Assembly: GCA_031549605.1 (NCBI GenBank)
Contig: JAVBPM010000051.1
Location: forward strand, 1-57,068
Reading direction: 5' to 3'
Source of the DNA: WRAI01 sp031549605
Lineage (GTDB): Bacteria; Bacillota; Clostridia; Oscillospirales; UBA929
DNA: 57,068 nt
The position numbers and the translations under genes were made by a program. The notes under the pieces are model-generated. The model saw only the letters and a program-made list of their open reading frames with translations. It did no database searches and was not told where the DNA came from. This document shows, piece by piece, positions 7,602 through 18,386 of the stretch (positions are counted from its first letter, which is position 1; the number at the start of each line of letters is the position of its first letter).

Positions 7602-9185
7602 TTAGAACAAGTCCTGCAAACGCTGCCAGAAGGTAGTCTCGGTGGTGCTGTCGGGCGCCGGCGCGGTGGCCGCTTTGCGGATGGCCGGTGTTTTGATGAC
7701 AAATTGCACCATTTCAATCTGGGTGTTTTGGCTGGAGGCAAAAGAAGTGGGCGTAAACCCGCCGCCGGTGACGCTGCCCAGCGTCTCCTCCAGCGCCGAC
7801 GACAGCTGTGTCATGGTGTCGGCGGTTTGGGTGTTGAGCTGGTTGGTGCCGTCGGCCAGCTTGCCGATATTCTCCAAAAACTTATCGGAGCCGGTCTTGA
7901 GCGCGGTGACGCCGACCAGCTGCTGGCCGTAGCCGTCCGATAGTGTCTTGAACGAGGTCTGAAATTCGCCGATGCCGCTGCGCAGCGAGGTTACCGCCGT
8001 GGCCGCCTGACCAATCTTGCCGGTGTAGGCGAGCAGGGCGTTGTAGTAGTCACGGATGCTTTGCAGTTGAGTAATCATGGGCGGAATAATGGTGCTGTAG
8101 CCGCCGGTGGGGTTGGCGGTGGTCAGCTGTGTCTGGATGCCGGTCAGCTGGCTGGCAAAGTTGTCGTTGGTCAGCGTAACCGGTGTCATTTTAGCGGCGG
8201 CCAGCAGGGCGTTGACCTGTTTTTGCGCGGCGGCCAGACTGTCGGTAAACAGCTTCCAGCACTTGTCGGTCAGCTCGTCCTTTTGTTTGGCCAGCAGGTC
8301 CATGTCGGTGCTGAGCGTGGTGGCGCCGCCAAACAGCGAGTTAAGGTAGGTGCTCATGGTGGGCAGCCCCTTGTTGATGCTGTCCATGCTCGTTTGCAGC
8401 GAGTTGATGCCGGTCACCATGTCGTTTGAGCCCGTTTTAATGGCCTGTGCGCCGGTGTTGACGGCCGATACACCGGTTTGGAAGGCGGACAGTTGCTCCT
8501 CAAGACTGCCCAGCCCGCCGCCGGTTAGGTCGAAGTTGAGCTCGAGATAGATGCCGCTAATGGTAATAGCCGGCATTTCAAAATCGCTTACATCGGCGAA
8601 AATGGTAATTTCGGTCTTGGTCTTGGGCAGGATGGTGTAGGTCATCTGCCGGCTGTTGCCGACATTGGCCAGTGTGGCGCCGGAGGCGTCGATGTTTTGG
8701 CACTTTCCGGCGTCGAGCTGCACGGCCACCTGCAGCGTGAAGTGGTCGTAAAAAACGTCGTCGGGACGGCCGCTGCCGTCAATGCCAATCGTCATTTGCA
8801 GTCGGCCGCTTTGGCCGGCCAGTGCGTCGGCGGCCATCTCGGTGCCGTCAAGCAGATAGCGGATGGAAAAGGTCCACGGCAGATCGGGTGAAATCAGCTT
8901 GCCCTCGTAGGTGAAGGGCACGTTGCCGGCTTCGCTGGTTACGATGCCGTCCTGCTGTTGAACCGGCTGCTGGCCGGTCATGTTGCGCACCTCGCTGTAA
9001 TTGCCGTAGTCGGCGATGTTGCCACCCTGAGGGAAGGTGTTGACTACATAGACGGCCTGCGGAATGCCGCTTGGGTCGAGATTGGCGTACACGACCTCTT
9101 GCTTGGCCGAGGCGGGTGACAGCAGTGTCGTCAGGGCTGTCAGTGCCAGCGCTCCGGCGGTCAGCCGTTTTGTCAATCGCTTCAT
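7602..9185 (-). CDS. Secreted helical-repeat protein, YhgE/Pip-like, partner of the MMPL exporter
   Basis: 527 aa. A signal peptide ends about residue 27 (SPASA-K). A beta-rich region (about 35-240) is followed by long helical stretches with regularly spaced glycines (SAFQTGVSAVNTGAQAIKTG), like the extracellular part of YhgE/Pip proteins. Unlike YhgE it has no C-terminal membrane segments and ends in TTFWQRLQDLF. Its start overlaps the MMPL stop by 4 nt (ATGA), so the two are translationally coupled and probably act together at the cell surface. Substrate unknown. Confidence 0.6.
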   Translation of the reverse strand: MKRLTKRLTAGALALTALTTLLSPASAKQEVVYANLDPSGIPQAVYVVNTFPQGGNIADYGNYSEVRNMTGQQPVQQQDGIVTSEAGNVPFTYEGKLISPDLPWTFSIRYLLDGTEMAADALAGQSGRLQMTIGIDGSGRPDDVFYDHFTLQVAVQLDAGKCQNIDASGATLANVGNSRQMTYTILPKTKTEITIFADVSDFEMPAITISGIYLELNFDLTGGGLGSLEEQLSAFQTGVSAVNTGAQAIKTGSNDMVTGINSLQTSMDSINKGLPTMSTYLNSLFGGATTLSTDMDLLAKQKDELTDKCWKLFTDSLAAAQKQVNALLAAAKMTPVTLTNDNFASQLTGIQTQLTTANPTGGYSTIIPPMITQLQSIRDYYNALLAYTGKIGQAATAVTSLRSGIGEFQTSFKTLSDGYGQQLVGVTALKTGSDKFLENIGKLADGTNQLNTQTADTMTQLSSALEETLGSVTGGGFTPTSFASSQNTQIEMVQFVIKTPAIRKAATAPAPDSTTETTFWQRLQDLF

Positions 9186-11533
9186 GGTTGCTCCTCCTTT
9201 TGCGCCGTCGGTTGAGTGGCTTGCCCGAACTGGTCAAAGACCGACTGGTCGGGCACAATGGAATCCTCGTAGCTCATGGGGTCAAAATCGACCTGCATGG
9301 CGGTCGGCTGTACTTCAACGCGCAACGCCTGCAGCGGATCGTCGTCATCGTCTTGGGGTGGCGGCGCCGATTGTTCTTCGACGGGGTCGTAGGTGTATTG
9401 CCGGCCGTCGCCGTCGACATCGACGTAATCGTACTGCTCGTCGCCGTAGATTTCGGGCGGCTGAGTTTCCTCCGGCTCTGCGATGTCGGAAAAAACGGGG
9501 CGGCGTTTCATGGTGGCGAAAATGGCGCGGTCGAACAGCCAGAGCAATGCCGGCAGCACCAGCAGCACCATGGCGGTGGACAGTGCGGCACCGCGTCCGA
9601 CCAGCAGACCGATTTGCTTGATAGCCGCCTGCGAGGTTGTGGCGCTGAGCAGCAGGCCGCCGCTGGTGAAAATCAGGCCGGAGGTGAGGATGGAGAGTGA
9701 GCTGTTGCGCAGCGCCTCGACAACGGCGTCGTTGCGGTCGGCGCTTTCGCGCTCCTCCAGATAGCGGTTGGTAAAGAGAATGGCATAGTCGACCGTCGCG
9801 CCCAGCTGAATGGCGCTGAGGATTAAAAAGGCGATGAAAAAGAGCGGCGTGTTGGCAAAGTAGGGCACCGCCAGGTTAATCCATATGGCTGTTTCAATGG
9901 CCAGCACGACGATAAAGGGCAGCAGCAGCGCGCGGAACATAATCAGCAGCACCAGCAAAATCGCGGCAATGGCAATGTAGTTGACAATGTCGAGGTCGTG
10001 CTTGGACACGGTGTGCATATCGTAGTTGGTGGCCGGCTCACCGGCCAGGTAGTAGTTGTCGTAGTAGCCGCCGGCGATGGACTTGAGCTGCGCGATGGCG
10101 GTAAACGTGGCGTCGCCCTCGGCTTGCAGGTCGGTGGTGAGGATAAAGCGGCTGTATTGTTCGGACAGCAACTGGCGGCGCGTGGCCTCGTCGAGAAACT
10201 CGGGCGGTACGGCGGCGCCGACGGTGTCGACGTAGGAGGTGATGTTTTTGACAAAGGGCAGCGCGTGCAGGTCATGGCTGAGCTGCACTTCGCCGGCGGT
10301 GTTGCCGAGCGGCACGAGCAGCACCAGCGTACTCGATTCGCCAAACAGGTTGTTGATGGCGGCCGAGTCGCGGCCGACCTGTGTCGTTTCGTCAAACATA
10401 TGCGAGGCGCCAAAGTAGAACTGCGTACGGCGGTTGGCTAAAAATGAGGGCACGATTAAAATCAGCATCAGCAGCAGCGCGACAAAGCGCAGCTTGAACA
10501 CGGCGCGGCCAAACTTGCCGAAGCCGGGCAGAAAGGGCCTGTGGTGCGTCTTGTCAATCAGCGGGTAGGTCAGCAGCGCCAAACCGGGCAGCAGCACCAA
10601 CGCGGCCAGCAGCGACAGCACGATTGACTTGGCCATGACAATGCCCAAATCGGCGCCGATGCGGAACTGCATGAGAATCAGCGCGCAGAAGCCGATGAGC
10701 GTGGTCAGGCCGCTGCCCAGCACCGAGGAAAAGGCGCTGCGCAGCGCGTAGCGCATGGCCTCGACCGGCTCGTGGCCGGCGTCGCGGTACTCGGTGAAAC
10801 GGTGCAGCAGAAAGATGCAGTAGTCCATAGACACCGCCAGTTGGAGCACGGCGCACGCGGCGGCGGTGACAAAGGAGATGTTGTCGAAAAAGGCGTTGGC
10901 GCCCATGTTGATGGCGACGGCCACGGCGATGGTGACGAAAAACAGCACCGGCTCAAAATAAGAGCGGGTGGCCAGCAGCAGGATGACTAGCACCAGCGGG
11001 ATGACCAGCAGAATGACAACCGTCATTTGCTTACCCGTTTCTGAGGTGGCGGCGCCGACATTGACAGCGCTGCCGGCCATGGCGTTATCGGGCCCGATGA
11101 CGTCGCGGATGGCGGCGACGACGGTCTGTGTGTCGCCGGTGGCGGTAATCTGGTACAGCGCGGCGCTGTCTTTATAAAAGGCGTCGAGCAGCGCCGGGTC
11201 AAGCATAGACAGCGGTACGGTGGTGGAGGCCACGTCGTCGAGCCAGCGCACCGACTGCACACCCTCGACCTGACGCAGTTTGTCCTTCAGTTCCAGCGCC
11301 TGTGGCACCGTGACATTGCGCGCCATGACGCGCAAATTGGGTGCGCTGTCCTGAAACTCGCGCGTCATGACTTGATAGGCAATCGTTGAGGGCGAGTCCT
11401 CCGGCAGGTATTTGCCCAGGTCGTAGTTGATGCTGACCAGGGGTATGAGGAACACCGAAACGGCCAGCAACAGCGCAAAAAGCACCAGGATGGCCTTTCG
11501 GTGGTTGATGATGCCGTCAAACAGTCGTTGCAC
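9182..11533 (-). CDS. MMPL/RND family transporter
   Basis: 783 aa. Two repeated halves, each with one membrane helix, an extracytoplasmic domain and a five-to-six-helix bundle, typical of RND/MMPL exporters of lipids or other hydrophobic compounds. Conserved pieces are AVSMDYCIFLLHRFTEYR in the first half and GATVDYAILFTNRYLEER in the second. The last ~105 residues form a very acidic, probably disordered cytoplasmic tail with a run of five Asp. Start chosen as GTG 11533 with AGGAGG 8 nt upstream; an in-frame GTG at 11542 overlaps that site. Begins 26 nt after the gcvPB stop with no terminator between. Confidence 0.88.
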   Translation of the reverse strand: MQRLFDGIINHRKAILVLFALLLAVSVFLIPLVSINYDLGKYLPEDSPSTIAYQVMTREFQDSAPNLRVMARNVTVPQALELKDKLRQVEGVQSVRWLDDVASTTVPLSMLDPALLDAFYKDSAALYQITATGDTQTVVAAIRDVIGPDNAMAGSAVNVGAATSETGKQMTVVILLVIPLVLVILLLATRSYFEPVLFFVTIAVAVAINMGANAFFDNISFVTAAACAVLQLAVSMDYCIFLLHRFTEYRDAGHEPVEAMRYALRSAFSSVLGSGLTTLIGFCALILMQFRIGADLGIVMAKSIVLSLLAALVLLPGLALLTYPLIDKTHHRPFLPGFGKFGRAVFKLRFVALLLMLILIVPSFLANRRTQFYFGASHMFDETTQVGRDSAAINNLFGESSTLVLLVPLGNTAGEVQLSHDLHALPFVKNITSYVDTVGAAVPPEFLDEATRRQLLSEQYSRFILTTDLQAEGDATFTAIAQLKSIAGGYYDNYYLAGEPATNYDMHTVSKHDLDIVNYIAIAAILLVLLIMFRALLLPFIVVLAIETAIWINLAVPYFANTPLFFIAFLILSAIQLGATVDYAILFTNRYLEERESADRNDAVVEALRNSSLSILTSGLIFTSGGLLLSATTSQAAIKQIGLLVGRGAALSTAMVLLVLPALLWLFDRAIFATMKRRPVFSDIAEPEETQPPEIYGDEQYDYVDVDGDGRQYTYDPVEEQSAPPPQDDDDDPLQALRVEVQPTAMQVDFDPMSYEDSIVPDQSVFDQFGQATQPTAQKEEQP

Positions 11534-11559
11534 GCCTCTCACCTCCTATGTATGCAGGG

Positions 11560-12987
11560 CTAAGGATTGGCTCGCCATGTCAGCACCGGCTTGCGCGCGG
11601 CGCGCGTATCGTCGAGACGACCGACTACGGTGGTGTGCGGCGCGGTGTGCGGCGTCTCGGGCGAGGTCTCGGCCTCGTTCAGTATGGTGGTCATGGTCTC
11701 GACAAACTGGTCAAGCGTCTGCTTGCTCTCGGTTTCAGTCGGCTCAAACATCATGGCCTCGCGCACGATGAGCGGGAAGTAGATGGTGGGCGGATGGACG
11801 GAAAAGTCAATCATGCGCTTGGCGAGGTCGAGGGCGCTGACGCCCTTGTCCTTTTGCGGCAAGGCCGTGGCGACAAATTCGTGCATACAGCGGCGCGGAT
11901 AGGCGATTTTCAGCTTGTCGGACAGCCGAGCCATGAGATAATTGGCGTTGAGCACGGCGTCGCGGGCGACCTGAGTCAGCCCGTCGCCGCCCATCGAGAG
12001 CAGGTAGGCGTAGGCGCGCACCAACACGCCGAAGTTGCCGTAGTAGGAGCGCACGCGGCCAATCGACTGCGGCCGGTCGGTGTCCAGTGTCGCGTCGTTT
12101 GTAATGACGGGCACCGGCAGGAAGGGTGCGAGCGCCGCCTTGACGCCGACAGGTCCGGCGCCCGGGCCTCCACCGCCGTGTGGCGTTGAAAAGGTCTTGT
12201 GCAGGTTGAGGTGAATGACGTCAAATCCCATGTCGCCGGGTCGGGTGATGCCGACAATGGCGTTGGCGTTGGCGCCGTCGTAGTAGAGCAGACCGCCACT
12301 GGCGTGTACCAGCTCGGCGATTTGCATGATGTTGGGCTCAAAGAGGCCCAGCGTGCTGGGATTGGTCAGCATCAGCGCCGCGACGCTGTCGTCGAGATGC
12401 GCTTTGAGGTCGTCGAGGTCGACGTTGCCCTGCTGGTCTGATTTTATTTCGACGCAGTCGAAGCCGCACAGCGCCGCCGAAGCGGGGTTGGTGCCATGGG
12501 CCGTGTCGGGAATGAGCACAGTCTTGCGCTTGTCGTCGTTGCGCGCGCGGTGGTAGGCGGCGATCATCATCATGCCGGTCATCTCGCCGTGTGCACCGGC
12601 GGCCGGCTGCAAGGTGAAGGCGTCCATGCCGGTAATGGCGCACAGCTGGCGCTGCAAATCGGCCATCAGCGTCAGACAGCCGCGGCTGAGTGACGGGTCA
12701 ACGGCCGGATGCACGCCGGCAAAGCCGTCGAGCGCGGCCAGCGCCTCGTTGAGCTTGGGGTTGTATTTCATGGTGCAGGAGCCGAGCGGGTACAGGCCCG
12801 AGTCGACGCCGAAGTTGAGCCGCGACAGCGCCGTATAGTGACGCACGACCTCGGGCTCGGACAGCTGGGGCAGGTCGGGCGCTTGCGCGCGCAACGGCAG
12901 ACCGGCGAGGTTGACCTCAGGCACGTCACAGACGGGCAGCGAGCAGCCGACGCGGCCGCTTACGCTCTTTTCTATCGACAGTTTCAT
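11560..12987 (-). CDS. gcvPB: Glycine dehydrogenase (decarboxylating) subunit 2
   Basis: 475 aa, the catalytic half of the split P-protein. With GcvPA it decarboxylates glycine and loads the aminomethyl group on GcvH lipoyl. The PLP lysine is in NLHKTFSTPHGGGGPG (Lys about 264). Start ATG overlaps the gcvPA stop by 4 nt. Third of four consecutive minus-strand cleavage-system genes followed by the exporter genes. Confidence 0.97.
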   Translation of the reverse strand: MKLSIEKSVSGRVGCSLPVCDVPEVNLAGLPLRAQAPDLPQLSEPEVVRHYTALSRLNFGVDSGLYPLGSCTMKYNPKLNEALAALDGFAGVHPAVDPSLSRGCLTLMADLQRQLCAITGMDAFTLQPAAGAHGEMTGMMMIAAYHRARNDDKRKTVLIPDTAHGTNPASAALCGFDCVEIKSDQQGNVDLDDLKAHLDDSVAALMLTNPSTLGLFEPNIMQIAELVHASGGLLYYDGANANAIVGITRPGDMGFDVIHLNLHKTFSTPHGGGGPGAGPVGVKAALAPFLPVPVITNDATLDTDRPQSIGRVRSYYGNFGVLVRAYAYLLSMGGDGLTQVARDAVLNANYLMARLSDKLKIAYPRRCMHEFVATALPQKDKGVSALDLAKRMIDFSVHPPTIYFPLIVREAMMFEPTETESKQTLDQFVETMTTILNEAETSPETPHTAPHTTVVGRLDDTRAARKPVLTWRANP

Positions 12988-14327
12988 GCGTTGCTCACCG
13001 CCTTCGCCACGTAGTTGTCCAACTGCGCGCGGCTGTATTTCTCAGTTGCAGCCACCAACAGGCCGTTGGCCAGCCCGTCGCGTTGCGACAGGTCGATGCC
13101 GGGCAGAATGCCCTCGTCGTTCATGCGGCGCTGCCAAGCGGCAAAGTCGCTGCCGGTGTAGCGCAGCGCGAACTCGTAGAGAAACGGCGCGTCATACAGC
13201 GGCGCAAAGTGGCCGGTGGCGACGAGTGCGTCGTGCAGATAGCGCGCCTTGGCGGCGCTCTGGCGCGCGACGTCGGCCAGCCCGTCGGGGCCCATGGCGG
13301 TCAGGTACACCGACGCGGCCAATGTACACAGCGCCTGATTGCTGCAAATGTTGGAGGTGGCTTTTTCGCGGCGGATGTGCTGCTCGCGCGCCTGCATGGT
13401 CAGCACAAAACCGCGGTTGTTGTTGGCGTCGGCGGTCTGGCCGACGATGCGGCCGGGCATACGGCGCAGCAGCGCGTTGGTGGCGGTCATAAAGCCGAAC
13501 CCGGGGCCGCCGAAGCTGAGCGACAGGCCAAGCGGCTGACCCTCGCCGACGCAAATGTCGGCGCCCAGTGTGGCTGGGGCTTCGAGAACGGCACAGGCGA
13601 CGGGGTCGGTCAGCACAATCAGCAGCGCGCCGCACGTGTGGGCTGCGGCTGCCGCTGCGGCAATGTCCTCGACAATGCCGTAGGCGTTGGGCGACTGCAC
13701 GACGACGGCGGCCACACTGTCTTGGCAGGCCGATTGCAGCGCTTGAGCGTCAAACGTGCCGTTGGTCTGCGGTGGCAGATGGGTCAACGAAAAGTCGTTG
13801 AACTGGCCGTAGGTGGCGCAAACGGCGCGCGCCTGACCGTCTACCGCACCGGCAAAGACGAGCCGGTGGCGGCTGGTGGCGTGGCCGGCCATCAGCATGG
13901 CTTCGGCGACGGCCGAAGCGCCGTCATAGAGCGAGGCGTTGGCAACGTCGTGGCCGGTCAGTGCGGTGATCATGCTCTGGTACTCGAAAGTGGCCTGCAA
14001 GGTGCCCTGACTCATCTCGGCCTGATAGGGCGTGTAGGCGGTGAGAAATTCCTGCCGTGAGACCAGTGACGGCACGACACTGGGGATAAAACGGTCATAC
14101 ACGCCACCGCCCATAAAACAGTCGTAGCCAGCGGTTGAAGCGTTTTGCGCCGCCAGCGCGCGCACGGTGCGCGACACCGCCAGCTCGCTCTGCGCGGCGG
14201 GCAGGTCGAGCGAGGTCAGGCGCAACGCGGGCGGGATGTCGGCAAATAAATCTTCGGCGCAAGAAATGCCAATGACCGCCAGCATACTCTGGCGGTCGGC
14301 ATCGGTGTGCGGTAAGTAACGGTGCAT
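12984..14327 (-). CDS. gcvPA: Glycine dehydrogenase (decarboxylating) subunit 1
   Basis: 447 aa, the N-terminal half of the split P-protein, needed with GcvPB for the decarboxylase. It opens HRYLPHTDADRQSMLAVIG, and later motifs are GGGVYDRFIPSVV, SQGTLQATFEYQSM and SLSFGGPGFGF, all typical. Lies 4 nt downstream of gcvH. Confidence 0.96.
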   Translation of the reverse strand: MHRYLPHTDADRQSMLAVIGISCAEDLFADIPPALRLTSLDLPAAQSELAVSRTVRALAAQNASTAGYDCFMGGGVYDRFIPSVVPSLVSRQEFLTAYTPYQAEMSQGTLQATFEYQSMITALTGHDVANASLYDGASAVAEAMLMAGHATSRHRLVFAGAVDGQARAVCATYGQFNDFSLTHLPPQTNGTFDAQALQSACQDSVAAVVVQSPNAYGIVEDIAAAAAAAHTCGALLIVLTDPVACAVLEAPATLGADICVGEGQPLGLSLSFGGPGFGFMTATNALLRRMPGRIVGQTADANNNRGFVLTMQAREQHIRREKATSNICSNQALCTLAASVYLTAMGPDGLADVARQSAAKARYLHDALVATGHFAPLYDAPFLYEFALRYTGSDFAAWQRRMNDEGILPGIDLSQRDGLANGLLVAATEKYSRAQLDNYVAKAVSNA

Positions 14328-14331
14328 GGCC

Positions 14332-14706
14332 TTAACCCTGCATCGCGCAGAAGGCGTCGTAGTCGTCTAAGGACATCAACGCGTCCAGCTGCGTTTCGTC
14401 GTCCAATTCAACGGCAACGAGCCAGTTTTCGTAGGGGTCCTCATTGAGCAGCTCGGGTGCGTCGGCCAGCGCCTCATTGATTTCGATAACCTTGCCGGTA
14501 ACCGGCGCGTAGATGTCGCTGACGGCTTTGACCGACTCGACCGAGCCGAACACCTTGCCCGCCTGTACCTGCGAGCCCACCTTGGGCAGGTCGGCAAAGA
14601 CAATGTCACCCAGTGAGTGCTGTGCGTAGTCGCTGATGCCGACGTAAACGGTGCCGTTTTGGGTGCCCACCCACTCATGCTCTTTGGTGAATCTCAAATT
14701 ATCCAT
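14332..14706 (-). CDS. gcvH: Glycine cleavage system H protein
   Basis: 124 aa lipoyl carrier that shuttles the aminomethyl group between the P- and T-proteins. The lipoylated lysine is in GSVESVKAVSDIYAPVTG (Lys60). The N-terminal RFTKEHEWV pattern is typical. AGGAGGATATT precedes ATG. Sits 16 nt after gcvT. No lipoate ligase or lipoamide dehydrogenase gene is present in the window, so these must be elsewhere. Confidence 0.97.
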   Translation of the reverse strand: MDNLRFTKEHEWVGTQNGTVYVGISDYAQHSLGDIVFADLPKVGSQVQAGKVFGSVESVKAVSDIYAPVTGKVIEINEALADAPELLNEDPYENWLVAVELDDETQLDALMSLDDYDAFCAMQG

Positions 14707-14722
14707 AATATCCTCCTGTGTG

Positions 14723-15823
<1,101 letters not shown>

Positions 15824-15851
15824 GTCCCACCCTCCTACTTATGTTAACACT

Positions 15852-15880
15852 ATTTTAATATAGTAGGGTGGGTTTGTAAA
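15852..15880 (-). promoter_or_regulatory. Promoter of the gcv-MMPL operon
   Basis: On the minus strand, TTTACA (15875-15880), 17 bp, then TAAAAT (15852-15857), 29 bp before the gcvT start. The -35 box is 10 bp from the end of the upstream minus-strand gene. Confidence 0.7.
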
Positions 15881-15889
15881 GGCGTTTGG

Positions 15890-18172
15890 CTATTTTTTCC
15901 TGTCCAGCTTTTGCACTCGCTTCTTGATGACGTCGCACAGCTCGGCGGCCGTCTCCATGTCCTCGCCCTCGGCGATGATGCGCAGGGCGCTGCGCGCCGT
16001 CAGCGGCGCGACGGTGACCCAACCGGTGCCGACGCGCAGGCGCAGGCCCTGGCCCTGTTCGCTCTGCGACGACTGCTCGGCCAGCGCGCGCATGACGGCG
16101 CCGCGGTCGATTTGCAGCGGCACTTCTATGCTGGTGGTGGAAAAGGCGGGCACGCGGCGGTTTAGCTCGTTGAGCGTCAGGCCAAGCCGTGTCAGACCGT
16201 CGGCTAGCAGGCAGGCGCGGGCACAGGCGTCGCGCATGAACAGCTGACGGGCAAGCAACGCCGAGGCTTCGGGGCCGTCGCGGTCGACGCGCAGCAGGAT
16301 GGCGCTGAGCTGCGATGCCCAGCTGTCGAGGCAGGCGGGCGCGTCATAGGGCACGGCGACGGCGGGCACGCCGTTGTGCCACGCCAGCCAGCAGCCGAGC
16401 GCCAGCAAGCGGTCGGCAGGCAGGTCGAGCCCGTGCTCGTCGGTGGCGACCAATTGAAAGCCGTCATCGTCGATGCCCAGCATGGGCAGCGCGTCGGCGT
16501 TTCTAGTGACGCGGCAGCCGGTTGCCTCGAGTGCGTGACGCAGCAACGTGGCGCTGACGGGGTGGCCGCTGACCGACAGCGGCAGCGTTGCCTGGCCCTG
16601 CGCGGCCAGTGACAGGTAGACAGAGGCGCTGCCGCGCAATGATTCGGCGGTGCCGATCCTGTCGGGGTCGGCGGCGGTGGTGTCGCCGCGCCGCGCTGCG
16701 CCCTCAATTTTGCGCTCCAGCTCGCGGCCGATGGGCAGGCCGTTGCGGTCGAATAGCTGTAAGGCTGTTTTGGCGCCGTTTTGGCGGATGAAGAGCGTCA
16801 GCGCCCAATCCTGCTGCTGGCCGACGGCGGCCGAAACGGCGGCGGTGGGCGCGTCGTGGGCGACAGTGCTCAGTCCGGCGGCGTTGCAGCAGGCCGACAG
16901 CAGTTCGGCAATGACACGCGCCTGCTCGCCGCCGGTGTGGGCGATGCCCAGCTTGCCCTGCACCGCTTGCGCCAGCGCGTTGCCCAGCCGCAGGCAGAAG
17001 TCGGGCGACAGGTCGGCGTGGCTGCGGCTTTGCATACGGCCCTCGCCGTCAAAGGTCAGCTCGCGACGCACGCAGCCGGTGGCAATGCTGCCGCAGACAT
17101 GGTCGCCGTCGGGTACCTCCTTGTCCGGCCAAAGGCGGCTGTGCTCGTGCAGTACGGCGTGGCTGCCGACGACGCTGTTTTCGCCGACGACACTGCCCTC
17201 GCTGAGCACGGCACCCGGCTTGATCGTTGCACCGCGGCAGACGATGGCGCCGACAGCCTGCACGCCGGCGGCCAAATGCGCGCCGTCGACCAGTGCTTGC
17301 TCGACTATGGCGCCGCTGGCGACACTGCTGCCGCTGCACAGCACGGCGTGCGGGCCGATTCGACAGCCGGGCTGCAGCAGCACGTCGGTGCCGATGTAGC
17401 AGGGCGGCGTGACAACGACGCCGTCAGGCACGTGCGATTGCACGTTGGCGGCAAAGAGCGGCACTTGGCCGTTGAGCGCGTCAAAGTGACAGCGCAGATA
17501 AGACTGCGGGTCGCCGATGTCGCACCAGTAGCCGGCGGCCTCATAGCCGAACAGGCGGCTGCCCTGCCGCATCAGTAACGGAAACAAGTCGCGGGCGAAG
17601 TCAAACACGGTGTCGGACGGGATATGCGACAGCACGCGCGGGTCGAGGATGTAGATGCCGGTGTTGACGAGGTCGGAAAAGACTTGGCGCCATGACGGCT
17701 TTTCAATAAAACGGTCGACGCGGCCGTCGGGCTGCAGCATGACGAGCCCGTAGTCGAGCAGCTCGTCCTGTCGCTTGAGCAGCAGTGTGACGTCAGCCTG
17801 TTTGGCGCGGTGGTAGGCCAGCGCGGCGCTGAGGTCAAAGTCGCAGACGGCGTCGCCGCTGATGACCAGCAGGCAGTCGTCCTGACAGCCGCGCATGGCG
17901 GCGGCCACGCCACCGGCGGTGCCCAGCGCTTTTTCCTCCACGGCGTAGCGCAGGTTGACGCCCCAAGCGCTGCCGTCGCCGAAATAGTCGGTGATGCAGT
18001 GGGGCATAAACTGTAGCGTGGCGGTTATGTCGCAGAAATCATGGCGGCGCAATAGCAGCAGGCTGTGCTCCAGCACCGGCTTGTCGAAAAGACGCACCAT
18101 GGGCTTGGGACGGTTGCAGCTTATCGGTCGCAAACGCGACCCCTCGCCGCCGGCTAACATCACGGCTTTCAT
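15890..18172 (-). CDS. Sugar-phosphate nucleotidyltransferase fused to a degenerate phosphohexomutase domain
   Basis: 760 aa. The N-terminal nucleotidyltransferase (1 to ~230) carries the GGEGSRLRP...NRPKP signature and would make an NDP-hexose. A left-handed beta-helix of hexapeptide-like repeats (about 255-370) follows, then a phosphohexomutase-like region (about 380-760). In that last region the active-site serine loop (ASHNP type) is missing (LFIRQNGAK stands there), and the metal loop DxDGDR reads DDDGFQL, losing an Asp and the Arg. Catalysis by this domain is therefore unlikely. Start is the ATG with GGAGG 7 nt upstream; the frame is open for another 31 codons. Confidence 0.82.
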   Translation of the reverse strand: MKAVMLAGGEGSRLRPISCNRPKPMVRLFDKPVLEHSLLLLRRHDFCDITATLQFMPHCITDYFGDGSAWGVNLRYAVEEKALGTAGGVAAAMRGCQDDCLLVISGDAVCDFDLSAALAYHRAKQADVTLLLKRQDELLDYGLVMLQPDGRVDRFIEKPSWRQVFSDLVNTGIYILDPRVLSHIPSDTVFDFARDLFPLLMRQGSRLFGYEAAGYWCDIGDPQSYLRCHFDALNGQVPLFAANVQSHVPDGVVVTPPCYIGTDVLLQPGCRIGPHAVLCSGSSVASGAIVEQALVDGAHLAAGVQAVGAIVCRGATIKPGAVLSEGSVVGENSVVGSHAVLHEHSRLWPDKEVPDGDHVCGSIATGCVRRELTFDGEGRMQSRSHADLSPDFCLRLGNALAQAVQGKLGIAHTGGEQARVIAELLSACCNAAGLSTVAHDAPTAAVSAAVGQQQDWALTLFIRQNGAKTALQLFDRNGLPIGRELERKIEGAARRGDTTAADPDRIGTAESLRGSASVYLSLAAQGQATLPLSVSGHPVSATLLRHALEATGCRVTRNADALPMLGIDDDGFQLVATDEHGLDLPADRLLALGCWLAWHNGVPAVAVPYDAPACLDSWASQLSAILLRVDRDGPEASALLARQLFMRDACARACLLADGLTRLGLTLNELNRRVPAFSTTSIEVPLQIDRGAVMRALAEQSSQSEQGQGLRLRVGTGWVTVAPLTARSALRIIAEGEDMETAAELCDVIKKRVQKLDRKK

Positions 18173-18311
18173 ACTCAACCTCCGGTTTTGTTGTTCGTCG
18201 GTTAGTATGGTCGAGGGTGCGGCAAATATGCAACCGAGACAGATCATCTTGTCGAAATATGGCAAAAAACGTCGGACGAAATGTAAATAAACTAGTTAAT
18301 TTCGCTTGTTA

Positions 18312-18339
18312 TTGTTTTTAATTTTTTTTGGGGTATGAT
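18312..18339 (+). promoter_or_regulatory. Possible promoter of the 18451 gene
   Basis: TTGTTT (18312-18317), 16 bp, TATGAT (18334-18339), in AT-rich DNA. It would give a transcript leader of about 105 nt. The rest of the 278-bp gap between the divergent genes shows no other feature except the short ORF at 18387. Confidence 0.5.
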
Positions 18340-18386
18340 GAACATAGTATCAGGCTGATATAATTTGATGGGAGTGAGGTGCTGCT

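Noticed and set aside
15824..15889. Glycine riboswitch before gcvT
   Set aside because: Only 66 bp are available and they hold a sigma-A promoter; a tandem aptamer needs more than twice that length.
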